Assembly (NCBI RefSeq): GCF_013215705.1
Contig: NZ_JABSQR010000010.1
Coordinates: 124,001 to 188,000, forward strand
Direction of reading: 5' to 3'
Source: Moritella sp.
GTDB lineage: Bacteria; Pseudomonadota; Gammaproteobacteria; Enterobacterales; Moritellaceae
Length of the DNA stretch: 64,000 nt
Both the position numbers and the translations under genes were made by a program. This document shows positions 1-9,030 of this stretch, piece after piece. The notes below the pieces were generated by a model that saw nothing but the letters and a program-made list of their open reading frames with translations, was not told the DNA's origin and made no database searches. How positions within the stretch are numbered: the first letter of the stretch is position 1; each line of letters opens with the position of its first letter.

Positions 1-1
1 G

Positions 2-445
2 CAGACGAAAACGCAATTAATTGAAGCGCAGTTTGACGGTAAAACCCAAAGTTTATTAGCTCAAGTTGAGTTTACTGAGACTGAGATCAAGTTAGTCGCG
101 ATGACCCCCTCGGGTATTCCGTTGTTTGATGTATTGTGGAGCGTGACTGACGAGGCTGTGATTCATCAATATGTGCCCGTACCGGGATTGGATATCAGTT
201 ATGTGATCGCAGATCTGCAATGGGTGAACTGGCCGTTGGCGCAATTACAGTCAGCGACCAATGGTTCGTTCAAAGAAAAATTTAGCAATAATACAGGTCA
301 AACTGCAACGGACTGGACCCGCACGTTAACCCTAAATGGTCAGGTTGTTTTGACCGTCGAAAAATTCGATAATCGCTATATCCTTCAGCATTTACTGCGT
401 GATTATCAAATAACAATAACAGAATTAAGTAAGGTGTCACTGTGA
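2..445 (+). CDS. DUF3261 family protein of aryl polyene cluster (5' partial)
   Basis: The reading frame is open from the left edge of the window (base 2) and the first ATG inside it, at 101, falls mid-domain, so the true start lies upstream. The visible part resembles the DUF3261 family, small proteins (often lipoproteins) that sit immediately before the last ketosynthase genes of aryl polyene clusters; any signal peptide would be outside the window. The stop codon overlaps the GTG start of the next gene by four bases (GTGA), so the genes are translationally coupled. Its role in APE assembly or export is not established. The identification leans partly on gene order. Confidence 0.75.
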   Translation, partial: QTKTQLIEAQFDGKTQSLLAQVEFTETEIKLVAMTPSGIPLFDVLWSVTDEAVIHQYVPVPGLDISYVIADLQWVNWPLAQLQSATNGSFKEKFSNNTGQTATDWTRTLTLNGQVVLTVEKFDNRYILQHLLRDYQITITELSKVSL

Positions 446-1659
446 GTATCTGTCTAAAAGATTTTGGTGTGGTGTGTGCTTTAGGTGATTCGAAAGCCTC
501 TGTCGCTGCTGCACTACTAAAAGGTTACCGAGGCGGATTGGTGCTTGATAGCGAGTTGCCAAACGCAGAGCCTCAATATGTTGGGCGTGTACCTGATGCA
601 ACTTTTGATAAAACAGTCTCTGGCTTAGAGGCGGATGCTAACGGTAAGTTTTTTACCCGTAATGATAAGCTTAGTCAGTTAGCTTATTTACAAATTGCCG
701 ATACGCTAGCGCCGTTAATTGCTGAATTTGGTCAGCAACGTATCGCGGTAGTGATAGGGACCAGTACTTCAGGCATTGAATACGGCGAACACGCTCTAAA
801 GCAAAAACTCGCGACAGGCGAATACCCAGATAACTACCATTACAAAATGCAGGAAATGGGCACCACGGCGCAGTTTATTGCGGATTTATGTCAAGCCAAA
901 GGACCTGTTTATAGTATTTCGACAGCCTGTTCATCCAGTGGTAAAGCGTTGGTGAGTGCGCAAGCATTACTGGACGCTGATTTAGCGGATGTGGTGATTG
1001 CGGGTGGTGTTGATAGCTTAGCAAAACTTACCGTTAATGGTTTCAAGGCATTAGCATCCACAGCGGCCACACAGACTAACCCGTTTGCGGCAGACCGTGA
1101 TGGTATTAATATTGGTGAAGCGGCGGCGTTATTTGTCGTCACCAAAGAGCAGGGCGGGATTCAATTATTAGGGGCGGCTGAAACCTCTGATGCCCACCAT
1201 TTATCGGCACCGCATCCAGAAGGTGAGGGCGCACTACGGGCGATGCAAGCGGCATTGGCCGAAGCGCAGTTGCAAGGCTCACAAATAGATTATGTCAACC
1301 TGCATGGTACAGGCACGCCAAAGAATGATGACATGGAAGCTAAAGCCATGTTTAACGCTTGTGGCAGTGAGGTATTGTGTGGTTCAACAAAAGGCATGAC
1401 TGGGCACACATTAGGTGCCGCAGGTGCATTAGAAGCGGGTATCTGCTGGTTATTACTGCATGATGAATATAACCCAACGCATAAAGTGCCGACCAATGTC
1501 AGTGATGGTGAGGTAGATAACAGCCTTGCGACGATAAACCTAGTGGATACAAAGGCCAATGCCGATCGTAGGGCTAAGCATAAGTTACAAACCTGCATGA
1601 GTAATTCATTTGCTTTTGGCGGTAATAATATCAGTTTAGTGATAGGAAAACAGTCGTGA
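442..1659 (+). CDS. apeO: Beta-ketoacyl-ACP synthase of aryl polyene cluster (ApeO-like)
   Basis: A 405-residue FabB/FabF-type condensing enzyme. The complete Cys-His-His catalytic triad is visible: Cys163 in STACSSSG, His288 in HGTGTP and His322 in GHTLGAAGA. In aryl polyene pathways this ketosynthase works with a chain-length-factor-like partner to extend the aryl-primed polyene chain on an acyl carrier protein in the cytoplasm; that partner is not in this window. The GTG start at 442 overlaps the previous stop, and the end overlaps the dehydratase start by four bases, which supports a single polycistronic message. The symbol follows position in the E. coli ape cluster and is an inference. 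Confidence 0.85.
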   Translation: MSICLKDFGVVCALGDSKASVAAALLKGYRGGLVLDSELPNAEPQYVGRVPDATFDKTVSGLEADANGKFFTRNDKLSQLAYLQIADTLAPLIAEFGQQRIAVVIGTSTSGIEYGEHALKQKLATGEYPDNYHYKMQEMGTTAQFIADLCQAKGPVYSISTACSSSGKALVSAQALLDADLADVVIAGGVDSLAKLTVNGFKALASTAATQTNPFAADRDGINIGEAAALFVVTKEQGGIQLLGAAETSDAHHLSAPHPEGEGALRAMQAALAEAQLQGSQIDYVNLHGTGTPKNDDMEAKAMFNACGSEVLCGSTKGMTGHTLGAAGALEAGICWLLLHDEYNPTHKVPTNVSDGEVDNSLATINLVDTKANADRRAKHKLQTCMSNSFAFGGNNISLVIGKQS

Positions 1660-2132
1660 ACCAATCTCCAGTAGATAAATATCCGATAGCGGACGTATTA
1701 CCGCATAGCGCCCCGATGATCTTGCTCGATGAATTGGTGAGTTATGACGACGAAAACGTCAGTTGCCGAGTGACTATTACGCCCTCGAACCCTTTCTTTG
1801 ATAGCGCTAAACAGGGCGTACCAAGTTATGTTGGCTGCGAATATATGGCGCAGGCTATTGCGGCTTATGGTGGTGCTCATGCACTGGATGAGGCGGGCGA
1901 GGTTAAAATTGGCTTTCTGTTAGGTTCGCGTAAATATAACGCCGAAGTGGGGGTATTTAAAATCGCGCAGACCTTGCTAATCGAAGCTAAAAAACTAATT
2001 CAAGACGAATCAGGACTGTGTGTTTTTGATTGCGTTATAAAAGATGAAGACGATGCGGTGCTAGCAAAAGCTAAAATCAATGTATTCCAACCGCAGGATC
2101 CAGCACAATTTTTAAAGGATAATCATGAGTAA
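1656..2132 (+). CDS. apeP: Hotdog-fold 3-hydroxyacyl-ACP dehydratase (ApeP-like)
   Basis: A 158-residue FabZ/FabA-like hotdog protein. The N-terminal LPHSAPMILLDE segment and the central helix around CEYMAQAIAAYGG (residues about 68-80) are typical of this dehydratase family, the glutamate of EYMAQ being the expected catalytic acid. In APE clusters this protein removes water from the 3-hydroxyacyl-ACP in each extension round, often as one half of a heterodimer with a second hotdog protein. It starts with GTG overlapping the upstream stop, and its 3' end overlaps the ketoreductase start by eight bases. Confidence 0.85.
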   Translation: MNQSPVDKYPIADVLPHSAPMILLDELVSYDDENVSCRVTITPSNPFFDSAKQGVPSYVGCEYMAQAIAAYGGAHALDEAGEVKIGFLLGSRKYNAEVGVFKIAQTLLIEAKKLIQDESGLCVFDCVIKDEDDAVLAKAKINVFQPQDPAQFLKDNHE

Positions 2133-2850
2133 ACGTATTCTAGTAACAGGCTCAAGTCGTGGACTGGGCAAAGCGATCGCACTGCAATTAGCCAAAGACG
2201 GTTTTGATATTTCCGTGCATTGTCGTTCTGGCGTTGCAGCTGCGCAGGATACTTGTGCTCAAATTGCTGAACTCGGTCAACGCAGCAGCTTATTACAATT
2301 TGACGTGTGCGACCGAGCCGCGGCAAAAGCCAGTATCGAAGCGGATATCGCTGAACATGGCGCGTATTATGGCGTAGTCTGCAATGCCGGTATTACCCGT
2401 GATATGGCGTTCCCATCCATGGAAGGCGAAGACTGGGATGACGTGATCCGTACTGGTTTAGACGGTTTTTATAATGTAATCCACCCAACGGTAATGCCAA
2501 TGGTACGCGCTAAACAAGGCGGTCGTATCGTTACTATGGCCTCTGTTTCTGGGATCATGGGTAATCGTGGTCAAGTGAACTACAGCGCTGCCAAAGGCGG
2601 TATTATCGCGGCATCAAAAGCGTTATCACTGGAGCTAGCAAAACGTAAGATCACCGTAAACAGTGTGGCACCAGGTTTGATTGAATCGGACATGACCAAT
2701 GATTTACCGCTCGATGAAATCAAAAAGATGATCCCATTAAGACGAATGGGCAAACCAGAAGAAGTGGCGGGTACCGTGTCATTCTTAATGTCTGATTGCG
2801 CGGCTTACATTACCCGTCAAGTTATCTCTGTAAACGGTGGACTGATCTAA
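2125..2850 (+). CDS. apeQ: 3-ketoacyl-ACP reductase, FabG-like (ApeQ-like)
   Basis: A 241-residue short-chain dehydrogenase/reductase. The NADPH-binding TGSSRGLGKAIA motif is at residues 8-19, an NAG motif follows, and the Ser/Tyr/Lys active site is seen as ASVSG and YSAAKGG. The family reduces 3-ketoacyl-ACP to 3-hydroxyacyl-ACP; here it would serve polyene extension together with the neighbouring dehydratase and ketosynthases. It overlaps the dehydratase by eight bases and its TAA shares one base with the ATG of the next gene. Housekeeping FabG is closely related, but the context argues for the APE-specific enzyme. Confidence 0.88.
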   Translation: MSKRILVTGSSRGLGKAIALQLAKDGFDISVHCRSGVAAAQDTCAQIAELGQRSSLLQFDVCDRAAAKASIEADIAEHGAYYGVVCNAGITRDMAFPSMEGEDWDDVIRTGLDGFYNVIHPTVMPMVRAKQGGRIVTMASVSGIMGNRGQVNYSAAKGGIIAASKALSLELAKRKITVNSVAPGLIESDMTNDLPLDEIKKMIPLRRMGKPEEVAGTVSFLMSDCAAYITRQVISVNGGLI

Positions 2851-4076
2851 TGAGAAGAGTTGTTGTTACTGGTATGTCTGCGATCACTGCACTTGGTGAT
2901 GATTGGCCTACGTTTAAAGCTGGATTAGAACAAGGTAAAAATGTCGTTAAAGTGATGCCAGAATGGGATTATCTTGATGGACTTAATACCCGCTTAGCGG
3001 CGCCAGTGCTACATTTCGAAAAACCGGCACACTATAAGCGTAAACAAGTGCGTTCTATGGGCCGAGTTGCATTAATGTCGACACGGGCAACGGAGTTGGC
3101 ATTAGAACAAGCGCAGTTATTAGATCACCCCGCATTAACCGATGGTCGTACGGGGATCTCGTATGGTTCATCTGTGGGTTCGACTGAGCCACTGATTAAT
3201 TTTAGCCGGATGATGGACACAGGTAATATGTCTGGCGTAACAGCGACCAGTTATATTCAAACCATGTCCCACACAGCGCCAGTAAATGTCGGCGTATTCT
3301 TCGGTTTGACGGGGCGTGTTATTACCACCAGTTCGGCCTGTACCTCGGGTTCTCAAGGCATTGGTTATGCGTATGAAGCGATTAAATTTGGTCGTCAAGA
3401 CTTGATGGTTGCCGGTGGCGCTGAAGAACTCTGTATTACCGAAGCAGCGGTATTTGATACCTTGTATGCCACCAGTGTTAAAAATGACACACCAGCGCTC
3501 ACACCACGCCCATTTGATAGGGATCGTGACGGGCTAGTGATTGGTGAAGGTGCATGCACCTTAATCTTAGAAGAATTGGAGCATGCTCTTGCGCGTGGCG
3601 CCAAGATTTATGCTGAGATCATTGGTTTTGGTTGTAATTCAGATGGTAAACATGTCACACAGCCAACGGCTGCTACCATGCAAATTGCCATTGAACAAGC
3701 GGTGGAAGATGCCAACATTGATATCGCTGACATCGGTTATGTGTGTGCCCACGGTACCGCAACAGATCGCGGTGATATTGCCGAAACCAACGCCACTGCT
3801 GCAGCGTTAGGTAAAAAACCAATCAGTTCATTAAAGAGTTATCTCGGTCATACCCTGGGTGCTTGTGGCGCAATTGAAGCATGGGCATCAATCAACATGA
3901 TGCAAGATAACTGGTTCGCACCGACACTCAACTTAGATAATATCGCACCAGAATGTGGCGATCTGGATTATATTCGCGGTGAAGGCCGTGAGATCCACAC
4001 TGATGTTGTGATGAGCAATAACTTTGCCTTTGGCGGGATCAATACTTCGTTGCTCTTTAAACGCTGGAATAAGTAA
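2850..4076 (+). CDS. apeR: Beta-ketoacyl-ACP synthase II-like (ApeR-like), last APE gene
   Basis: A 408-residue condensing enzyme starting MRRVVVTGMSAIT. I chose the ATG at 2850, which overlaps the stop of the ketoreductase (TAATG); a longer in-frame reading from 2796 would run back into that gene. The catalytic Cys is in SSACTSGSQG and the two histidines are in HGTATDRGD and LGHTLGACGA. It is one of the two ketosynthases that end APE clusters and probably contributes to initiation or a subset of condensations. A rho-independent terminator follows about 40 bases after the stop, so this is the end of the operon. Confidence 0.87.
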   Translation: MRRVVVTGMSAITALGDDWPTFKAGLEQGKNVVKVMPEWDYLDGLNTRLAAPVLHFEKPAHYKRKQVRSMGRVALMSTRATELALEQAQLLDHPALTDGRTGISYGSSVGSTEPLINFSRMMDTGNMSGVTATSYIQTMSHTAPVNVGVFFGLTGRVITTSSACTSGSQGIGYAYEAIKFGRQDLMVAGGAEELCITEAAVFDTLYATSVKNDTPALTPRPFDRDRDGLVIGEGACTLILEELEHALARGAKIYAEIIGFGCNSDGKHVTQPTAATMQIAIEQAVEDANIDIADIGYVCAHGTATDRGDIAETNATAAALGKKPISSLKSYLGHTLGACGAIEAWASINMMQDNWFAPTLNLDNIAPECGDLDYIRGEGREIHTDVVMSNNFAFGGINTSLLFKRWNK

Positions 4077-4116
4077 CGATCAGTCAGTCGTAATACTCAA
4101 AATTCAAAGCAAATAC

Positions 4117-4152
4117 AAACGCGCCTTATTTTTCATTAAGTGGCGCGTTTTT
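4117..4152 (+). terminator. Rho-independent terminator of the APE operon
   Basis: Nine-base-pair GC-rich stem (AAACGCGCC at 4117-4125 with GGCGCGTTT at 4142-4150) running into a short T tract, 40 bases after the last APE gene. Confidence 0.8.
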
Positions 4153-4325
4153 AATATGGCAAATGGGATATAGGAAGTTACGAAAATCCTGCACCTGCAG
4201 TTGTCATCGATTCAACAGTACCCGCGAGGCCTATCTCTGTTGAAGTTACAATAATATATGAATAGAAACCGTGCGAATGCGGAGGTAATCATTCACAAGA
4301 CTCAAACGAAAAAGAGAACATACCA

Positions 4326-4409
4326 AACGAAATAGCTCGTCATCTCAGTCTATTAATGCAAGAAAGACGACATCCTGAGCAAGCTTACCGCGTTAATACC
4401 ACGTGTTAA
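4326..4409 (+). pseudogene. Scrap of an IS21-family (IstA-like) transposase
   Basis: The frame beginning at 4326 encodes a short peptide containing LLMQERRHPEQAY, which resembles the segment near the C-terminal end of IstA transposases where an (E/S)RHPHPE-Y motif is common. There is no start codon, the frame runs into stops, and nothing else of the element or its inverted repeats is visible. It is probably the relic of an insertion between the APE operon and nikR. The remaining bases of the 4153-4431 gap show nothing else I can identify. Confidence 0.35.
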
Positions 4410-4431
4410 TGCGCATTACAGACAAATAGCC

Positions 4432-4842
4432 CTACACTTGGGCAGCCTTGGTCAGGCGCGATAACTTAACGCCCTTCAGGGCACCGATGCTGTTGGCTAG
4501 TTGGTTCACCTCTTTCGCGTTCCCCCTAATGATAATAGTTTCTAAACAATCGTTATGACTAATATGCACGTGGGTGGAGCAAAGAATGAATACGGAGTGA
4601 TCGTGTTGGATTTCAACCAGCTTTTCAGTCAAACCACGCTGATGATGATCGAAGATCAGAGTAAGAACACCGATGACTTCATCTTGAGCGTTATCCCAGT
4701 GATGATCAACCTGTCTTTCCCGAAATAAGTCGCGAATATACTCAGAACGCGATTGATACGACTTGTCACACACCTCCTTGTCCATGTTATCAAATAGTTT
4801 CCTAGGTAAAGAAACTGTAAATCGAACTGTCTCATCGCTCAT
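4432..4842 (-). CDS. nikR: Nickel-responsive transcriptional regulator NikR
   Basis: A 136-residue protein with an N-terminal ribbon-helix-helix DNA-binding region (VRFTVSLPRKLFDNMD at residues 5-20) and a C-terminal ACT-like nickel-sensing domain. The high-affinity Ni ligands match E. coli NikR: the motif HVHISHNDCLE supplies His, His and Cys, with a further His in the preceding DHHQRG/QHDHS region. Nickel-bound NikR represses nickel uptake genes. It is divergent from the ABC transporter operon starting at 4957, the classical arrangement for its target. The length is normal for the family (about 133-140). Confidence 0.93.
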   Translation of the reverse strand: MSDETVRFTVSLPRKLFDNMDKEVCDKSYQSRSEYIRDLFRERQVDHHWDNAQDEVIGVLTLIFDHHQRGLTEKLVEIQHDHSVFILCSTHVHISHNDCLETIIIRGNAKEVNQLANSIGALKGVKLSRLTKAAQV

Positions 4843-4902
4843 ATAAATTAACCTTTAATCGCGTATTTAAAAAATCTTTGAAAATCATGCTATTCCACTC
4901 TT

Positions 4903-4933
4903 GAGTATTACGAAATTTACATTAGTATTACTC
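4903..4933. promoter_or_regulatory. Candidate NikR operator between nikR and nikA
   Basis: GAGTATTAC (4903-4911) and GTATTACTC (4925-4933) form an imperfect inverted repeat (8 of 9 positions) separated by 13 bases. The E. coli NikR site is GTATGA-N16-TCATAC; the spacing here differs slightly, so the assignment is inferred from position and partial similarity. Confidence 0.5.
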
Positions 4934-4956
4934 GAACTATCTACAAGGGAGTAGGG

Positions 4957-6525
4957 ATGATGAAGTATACATCAGTTATTATGGCAACGCTCGCCATTAC
5001 GATGCCATTTACAGCTGCACTTTCGGAATCGAATGCCGCAACACCAGAACAATTAATTATATCTCTGGGCAATGAGCCCGACGCCGGGTTTGATCCAATT
5101 TATGGCTGGGGCCGTTATGGTGATCCATTATTCCAATCGACCCTTATTCGTCGTAATAAAAATTTAGAACTCACGGGTGATCTTGCTGCAAACTGGACGC
5201 TTTCAAGCGACCGCTTAACTTGGACCATTGAATTAAAGCAAAATATTAAATTCAGTAATGGCAGTGATCTTACCTCAGCAGATATCGCCTTTACTTATCT
5301 GACGGCAAAAAGTGCTGCAACAACGCATGATTTAAACAACCTAGTTAAAATTGAAGTAGTGGATGCAAGCAATCTCCGCTTTATCCTAAAGCAACCTGAC
5401 ATCACGTTCATTGATGAACTTGCCTCACTTGGCATAGTGCCAAAAAACAGTTATGACGAAAACTACGGCCAGCATCCTATCGGCTCTGGGCCTTATATTT
5501 TTCAGCGTTGGGACAAGGGGCTGCAGCTATTAGTTACGGCAAACCCATTTTATCATGCGCAAAAACCACAATTTGAAAATATCTTAATTGTGTTTACGGA
5601 TGAAGACAGTAAGTTGGCCTTGCTTAAATCGGGTCAATTACAACTTGCCGCAATTCCTCAGCGATTTTCATCGGTGATCACACCGCCTTTGGCGCTATGG
5701 CAGATTGATAGTGTTGATAACCGCGGTATATCTTGGCCAGTAAACAAGCCAAACAAAACAGATAATCAACAAGCAAACGGCAACTACGTTAGCCAAGACC
5801 CAGCAATTAGACAAGCGATCAACCTGGCGATGGATCGTGATTTATTGGTCAATGGCGTATTAAACGGTTATGGCCGTCCTGCTCATTCCATTGCCGATGA
5901 CATGCCCTGGGGCCCGGTAGAGCAAAACTTATCAAACAGCGCCGACCTTGCTGCCGCGAAAAAAATACTCAGTGACGCTGGCTGGGCGGATACCAATGGG
6001 AATGGCATTATCGACAAAGATGGGCATGAAGCAAGTATGACCCTATTATACAAATCGGGTGACAGCGTGCGTGAACAATTATCGATTGTCGCCGCGGATA
6101 TGGTCAAACCATTAGGCATTAATATTGAGTTACTTGCTGGTGGCTGGGATTTTATTGCCACAAAAATGCATGAGAATCCAGTATTGATGGGCTTTGGTAG
6201 CCACTCAGCAAAAGAAGTTCGCTTTGTTTATCACAGTGACTTTGCGGGTGTCGATTTCTTTAATACTGGTTTCTATAGTAGTGATAAAGTTGATCAAGCC
6301 CTTGATAACGCTAGTAATGCCCCGTCTTGGGAAGCCTCTCTGCCATTTTGGCAACAGGCGCAACAGCAGATATTGGCGGATCAACCCTGGACCTGGCTAG
6401 TTAATTTAGACCATTTATACGCAGCCACTTCATGCTTAGATCTGGGTGACCCAATACCTGAACCTCATGGACATGGTTGGCCACTCACTGCAAATATTAC
6501 TGAATGGTCATGGACATGCCAGTAA
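4957..6525 (+). CDS. nikA: Nickel ABC transporter periplasmic substrate-binding protein (NikA-like)
   Basis: A 522-residue family-5 extracellular solute-binding protein (the dipeptide/nickel class). A signal peptide with a hydrophobic core at residues 4-20 ends near ALSESNA. The body contains family motifs such as FSNGSDLTSADIAFTY and IGSGPYIFQRW. Two in-frame ATGs exist (4957 and 4960); the ribosome binding site AAGGGAG at 4945-4951 favours 4960. It begins a five-gene importer operon next to nikR, which is the main reason to call the substrate nickel rather than peptides. Binding may be of a nickel-chelator complex, as in E. coli NikA. Confidence 0.8.
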   Translation: MMKYTSVIMATLAITMPFTAALSESNAATPEQLIISLGNEPDAGFDPIYGWGRYGDPLFQSTLIRRNKNLELTGDLAANWTLSSDRLTWTIELKQNIKFSNGSDLTSADIAFTYLTAKSAATTHDLNNLVKIEVVDASNLRFILKQPDITFIDELASLGIVPKNSYDENYGQHPIGSGPYIFQRWDKGLQLLVTANPFYHAQKPQFENILIVFTDEDSKLALLKSGQLQLAAIPQRFSSVITPPLALWQIDSVDNRGISWPVNKPNKTDNQQANGNYVSQDPAIRQAINLAMDRDLLVNGVLNGYGRPAHSIADDMPWGPVEQNLSNSADLAAAKKILSDAGWADTNGNGIIDKDGHEASMTLLYKSGDSVREQLSIVAADMVKPLGINIELLAGGWDFIATKMHENPVLMGFGSHSAKEVRFVYHSDFAGVDFFNTGFYSSDKVDQALDNASNAPSWEASLPFWQQAQQQILADQPWTWLVNLDHLYAATSCLDLGDPIPEPHGHGWPLTANITEWSWTCQ

Positions 6526-7487
6526 CCATTATTGGCCGCGCTACAGCGCGGCTCTTACTTCAACTAGTACTAGTCACGCTATTCGCCTTCATTTTATTGG
6601 CGATATCACCGATCGAGCCGCTCAATTATTATATTGGTGATCAGATGATGTCGGTGTCGAATGAACAGCGGCTCTTACTCGCACAGAATTTAGGTTTAGA
6701 CCAGAGCATTTCTGAACGCTTCATCATCTGGGGTCAGCATTTACTTCAGGGTGATCTCGGATTTTCGATTAAATTTCATCAGCCAGTGATTGACGTTATT
6801 ATCGAGCGTTTTCCGTCATCCCTATTATTGATGGGAGCAAGTTGGACTTTATCATTACTTACGGGTTATGTTTTAGGCCTTGTCGCGGCCTTAACAGAAA
6901 ACAGCATTTGGGATCGGCTGATCACCCGCTTCGCTTGGCTTCTGGCAAGTACGCCCTCTTTTTGGCTTGGCTTGATCCTTATTTATGTATTTGCAGTCAA
7001 ACTGAGTCTGCTGCCAGTTTGTTGTTCAGCCCCATTGGGCATGGACCCAAGTAATGTACCTTGGCTAACCCGTTTAGAGCACTTGATATTGCCTTGTATT
7101 GCACTCGCAGCAACAAGTTTTGCGCCCATTGTGCTGCACACCAAAGAAAAGGTACTTGATGTGTTGGCCAGTGAGCATGTCAATTATGCGCGCATGCACG
7201 GTAAATCGGCATGGGGTATTATTCGCCACCACATATTGCGCAACAGCTTAACACCTGCGTTAGTACTGCAATTCGCGAGCTTTGCAGAGTTATTTGGCGG
7301 CTCAATATTAGCTGAAACCGTATTTAATTATCCAGGACTTGGAAATACCCTCGTGATCGCAGGCCTCAGTGGCGATACCGCTTTATTAATGGGTATCACC
7401 TTAATTTCAGCCATATTCATTTTTACCGGCAATAGCATCGCTAACTTACTTCGTCACGCCCTTTTGCCTGGTCAGGATATCACTTAA
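6504..7487 (+). CDS. nikB: Nickel ABC transporter permease (NikB-like)
   Basis: About 323-327 residues, with several hydrophobic segments and the binding-protein-dependent permease signature in its cytoplasmic loop (EHVNYARMHGKSAWGII, near residues 225-241), the site that docks on the ATPases. In-frame ATGs at 6504, 6510 and 6516 all overlap the end of nikA; the last gives MPVTIIGRA and the smallest overlap. The stop shares a base with the ATG of the next permease (TAATG). The protein belongs to the DppB/NikB family and would form the inner-membrane channel with the following gene. Confidence 0.85.
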   Translation: MVMDMPVTIIGRATARLLLQLVLVTLFAFILLAISPIEPLNYYIGDQMMSVSNEQRLLLAQNLGLDQSISERFIIWGQHLLQGDLGFSIKFHQPVIDVIIERFPSSLLLMGASWTLSLLTGYVLGLVAALTENSIWDRLITRFAWLLASTPSFWLGLILIYVFAVKLSLLPVCCSAPLGMDPSNVPWLTRLEHLILPCIALAATSFAPIVLHTKEKVLDVLASEHVNYARMHGKSAWGIIRHHILRNSLTPALVLQFASFAELFGGSILAETVFNYPGLGNTLVIAGLSGDTALLMGITLISAIFIFTGNSIANLLRHALLPGQDIT

Positions 7488-8281
7488 TGAAACATCTCTC
7501 CTACCCAAGTCTGATCTGCTTCCTGTTACTGGTTGCTGGCGCTTATTTTTGGCCGAACCAAGGTAGTGATATTGATTTAATGGCCAAGCTACAACCGCCC
7601 TCATTAACGTATTGGTTCGGTACTGACTGGCTAGGTCGAGATCAATTTTCTCGCACAATGAAAGCACTTATCAGTAGCCTACAAGTGGGTGGCATAGCCG
7701 CATTAATGAGTTCAATCATTGCATTTAGTCTCGCAATAATCGCCAGCACGCATCAACGACTGTCTTGGTTTGTCGATTTGTTGGTCGATACCATGATGTC
7801 ATTGCCACATTTATTACTACTCATTTTGTTGAGCTTGGCATTAAATGGCAGCTCACAAGGCGTCATTTTTGCGATCACCTTGAGTCATTGGCCCCGATTA
7901 ACCCGGCTATTACGTGCCGAGGTTACACAGTTAATACGTCGACCTTATGTTTTGTTAGCTAAAAACTTTGGCAAGCCTTATTGGCAAGTATTGGTTCAGC
8001 ACATGGTTCCACATCTATTACCACAATGGTTAACGGGTCTGTTATTGTTAATCCCCCACGCCATCTTACACGCAGCGGCATTAACATTTCTTGGTTTTGG
8101 TTTAGATCCAAACCAACCTTCAATGGGTGTATTACTATCAGAAGCCAGTCACTATTTGATTATTGGTAATTGGTGGTTGGCGCTCTTCCCAGGGTTAGTA
8201 TTGATCATGGCTTTATTATTACTGGCAGAAAATGCGACTTGCTTCGCACGCTCACTAAGAAAGGGGCAATCATCATGTTAA
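7487..8281 (+). CDS. nikC: Nickel ABC transporter permease (NikC-like)
   Basis: A 264-residue inner-membrane permease of the DppC/NikC family. After a first membrane segment it carries the conserved periplasmic segment WFGTDWLGRDQFSR (about residues 44-57) typical of this half of the channel, followed by multiple hydrophobic segments and a degenerate EAA loop (VLLAKNFGKPYWQVLVQH). It starts at the TAATG junction with nikB and overlaps the first ATPase gene by seven bases, so the operon is tightly coupled. Confidence 0.85.
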   Translation: MKHLSYPSLICFLLLVAGAYFWPNQGSDIDLMAKLQPPSLTYWFGTDWLGRDQFSRTMKALISSLQVGGIAALMSSIIAFSLAIIASTHQRLSWFVDLLVDTMMSLPHLLLLILLSLALNGSSQGVIFAITLSHWPRLTRLLRAEVTQLIRRPYVLLAKNFGKPYWQVLVQHMVPHLLPQWLTGLLLLIPHAILHAAALTFLGFGLDPNQPSMGVLLSEASHYLIIGNWWLALFPGLVLIMALLLLAENATCFARSLRKGQSSC

Positions 8282-9030
8282 TCGTTGAGCAACTCACCAT
8301 TGAAAACCGTCACCACCGACTATTAAATAACGCCAACTTTACCGTTAAACGGGGTGAATGTTTGGCTATAATTGGAGCCAGTGGCAGTGGTAAAAGTATT
8401 CTTGCAAATGCATTGTTGGGTGCATTACCGCAGGGTTTTCGGCAACAAGGCACTGTTAAATTTAAAATTGCTGATAAAAACAGTATTGAAATAAACAGTA
8501 TTGCCATTGTGGCGCAAGCGGCGACAACTCTGAATCCAAGTACATGTGTGGGTTCGCAAATATTACAGCAGGCAAACTCGTCTAAGAATACACCTGCGCA
8601 GCTAGCTATTACTTTACAACAGGCAAGTTTGGAACCCGATATATTAACGCTTTACCCTGACCAACTTTCGGGCGGCATGGCAAAACGCGTGCTCACAGCA
8701 ATGGCGTTAATACAAAATACCGATTTTATTATTGCCGATGAACCGACTTGCGGGCTTGAATTAAGCCGCTCAAACAAGGTTTTTAGTGAACTTGCTGCGC
8801 TGTGTCAATCAGACAACATCCATCCAGCAAAAGGCGTCATTATTATCAGCCATGATTTACCTGGCATTGTGCAAGTCGCGCATCGAATACTTGTCCTTAA
8901 GGATGGTCATATCGTCGACAATACCACCCCCGCAGCCATTAGACAGGGCATAGCAAATGCTTATACCCAAGCACTGTGGGATGCCAGCCCAGCAAACTGG
9001 ACAAGGAACTGTAATGCTAAAGCTAGTTAG
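8275..9030 (+). CDS. nikD: Nickel ABC transporter ATP-binding protein (NikD-like)
   Basis: A 251-residue ABC ATPase starting MLIVEQLTIENRH. I place the start at 8275, within the tail of nikC; a longer in-frame reading from 8170 runs through coding sequence of nikC. It has Walker A GASGSGKS, signature LSGGMAKR, Walker B FIIADEPT, and the switch His in IIISHDL. It lacks much of the C-terminal oligopeptide-binding-type extension of DppD-class proteins and is therefore NikD-sized. It pairs with the next gene to energise uptake. Confidence 0.85.
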   Translation: MLIVEQLTIENRHHRLLNNANFTVKRGECLAIIGASGSGKSILANALLGALPQGFRQQGTVKFKIADKNSIEINSIAIVAQAATTLNPSTCVGSQILQQANSSKNTPAQLAITLQQASLEPDILTLYPDQLSGGMAKRVLTAMALIQNTDFIIADEPTCGLELSRSNKVFSELAALCQSDNIHPAKGVIIISHDLPGIVQVAHRILVLKDGHIVDNTTPAAIRQGIANAYTQALWDASPANWTRNCNAKAS

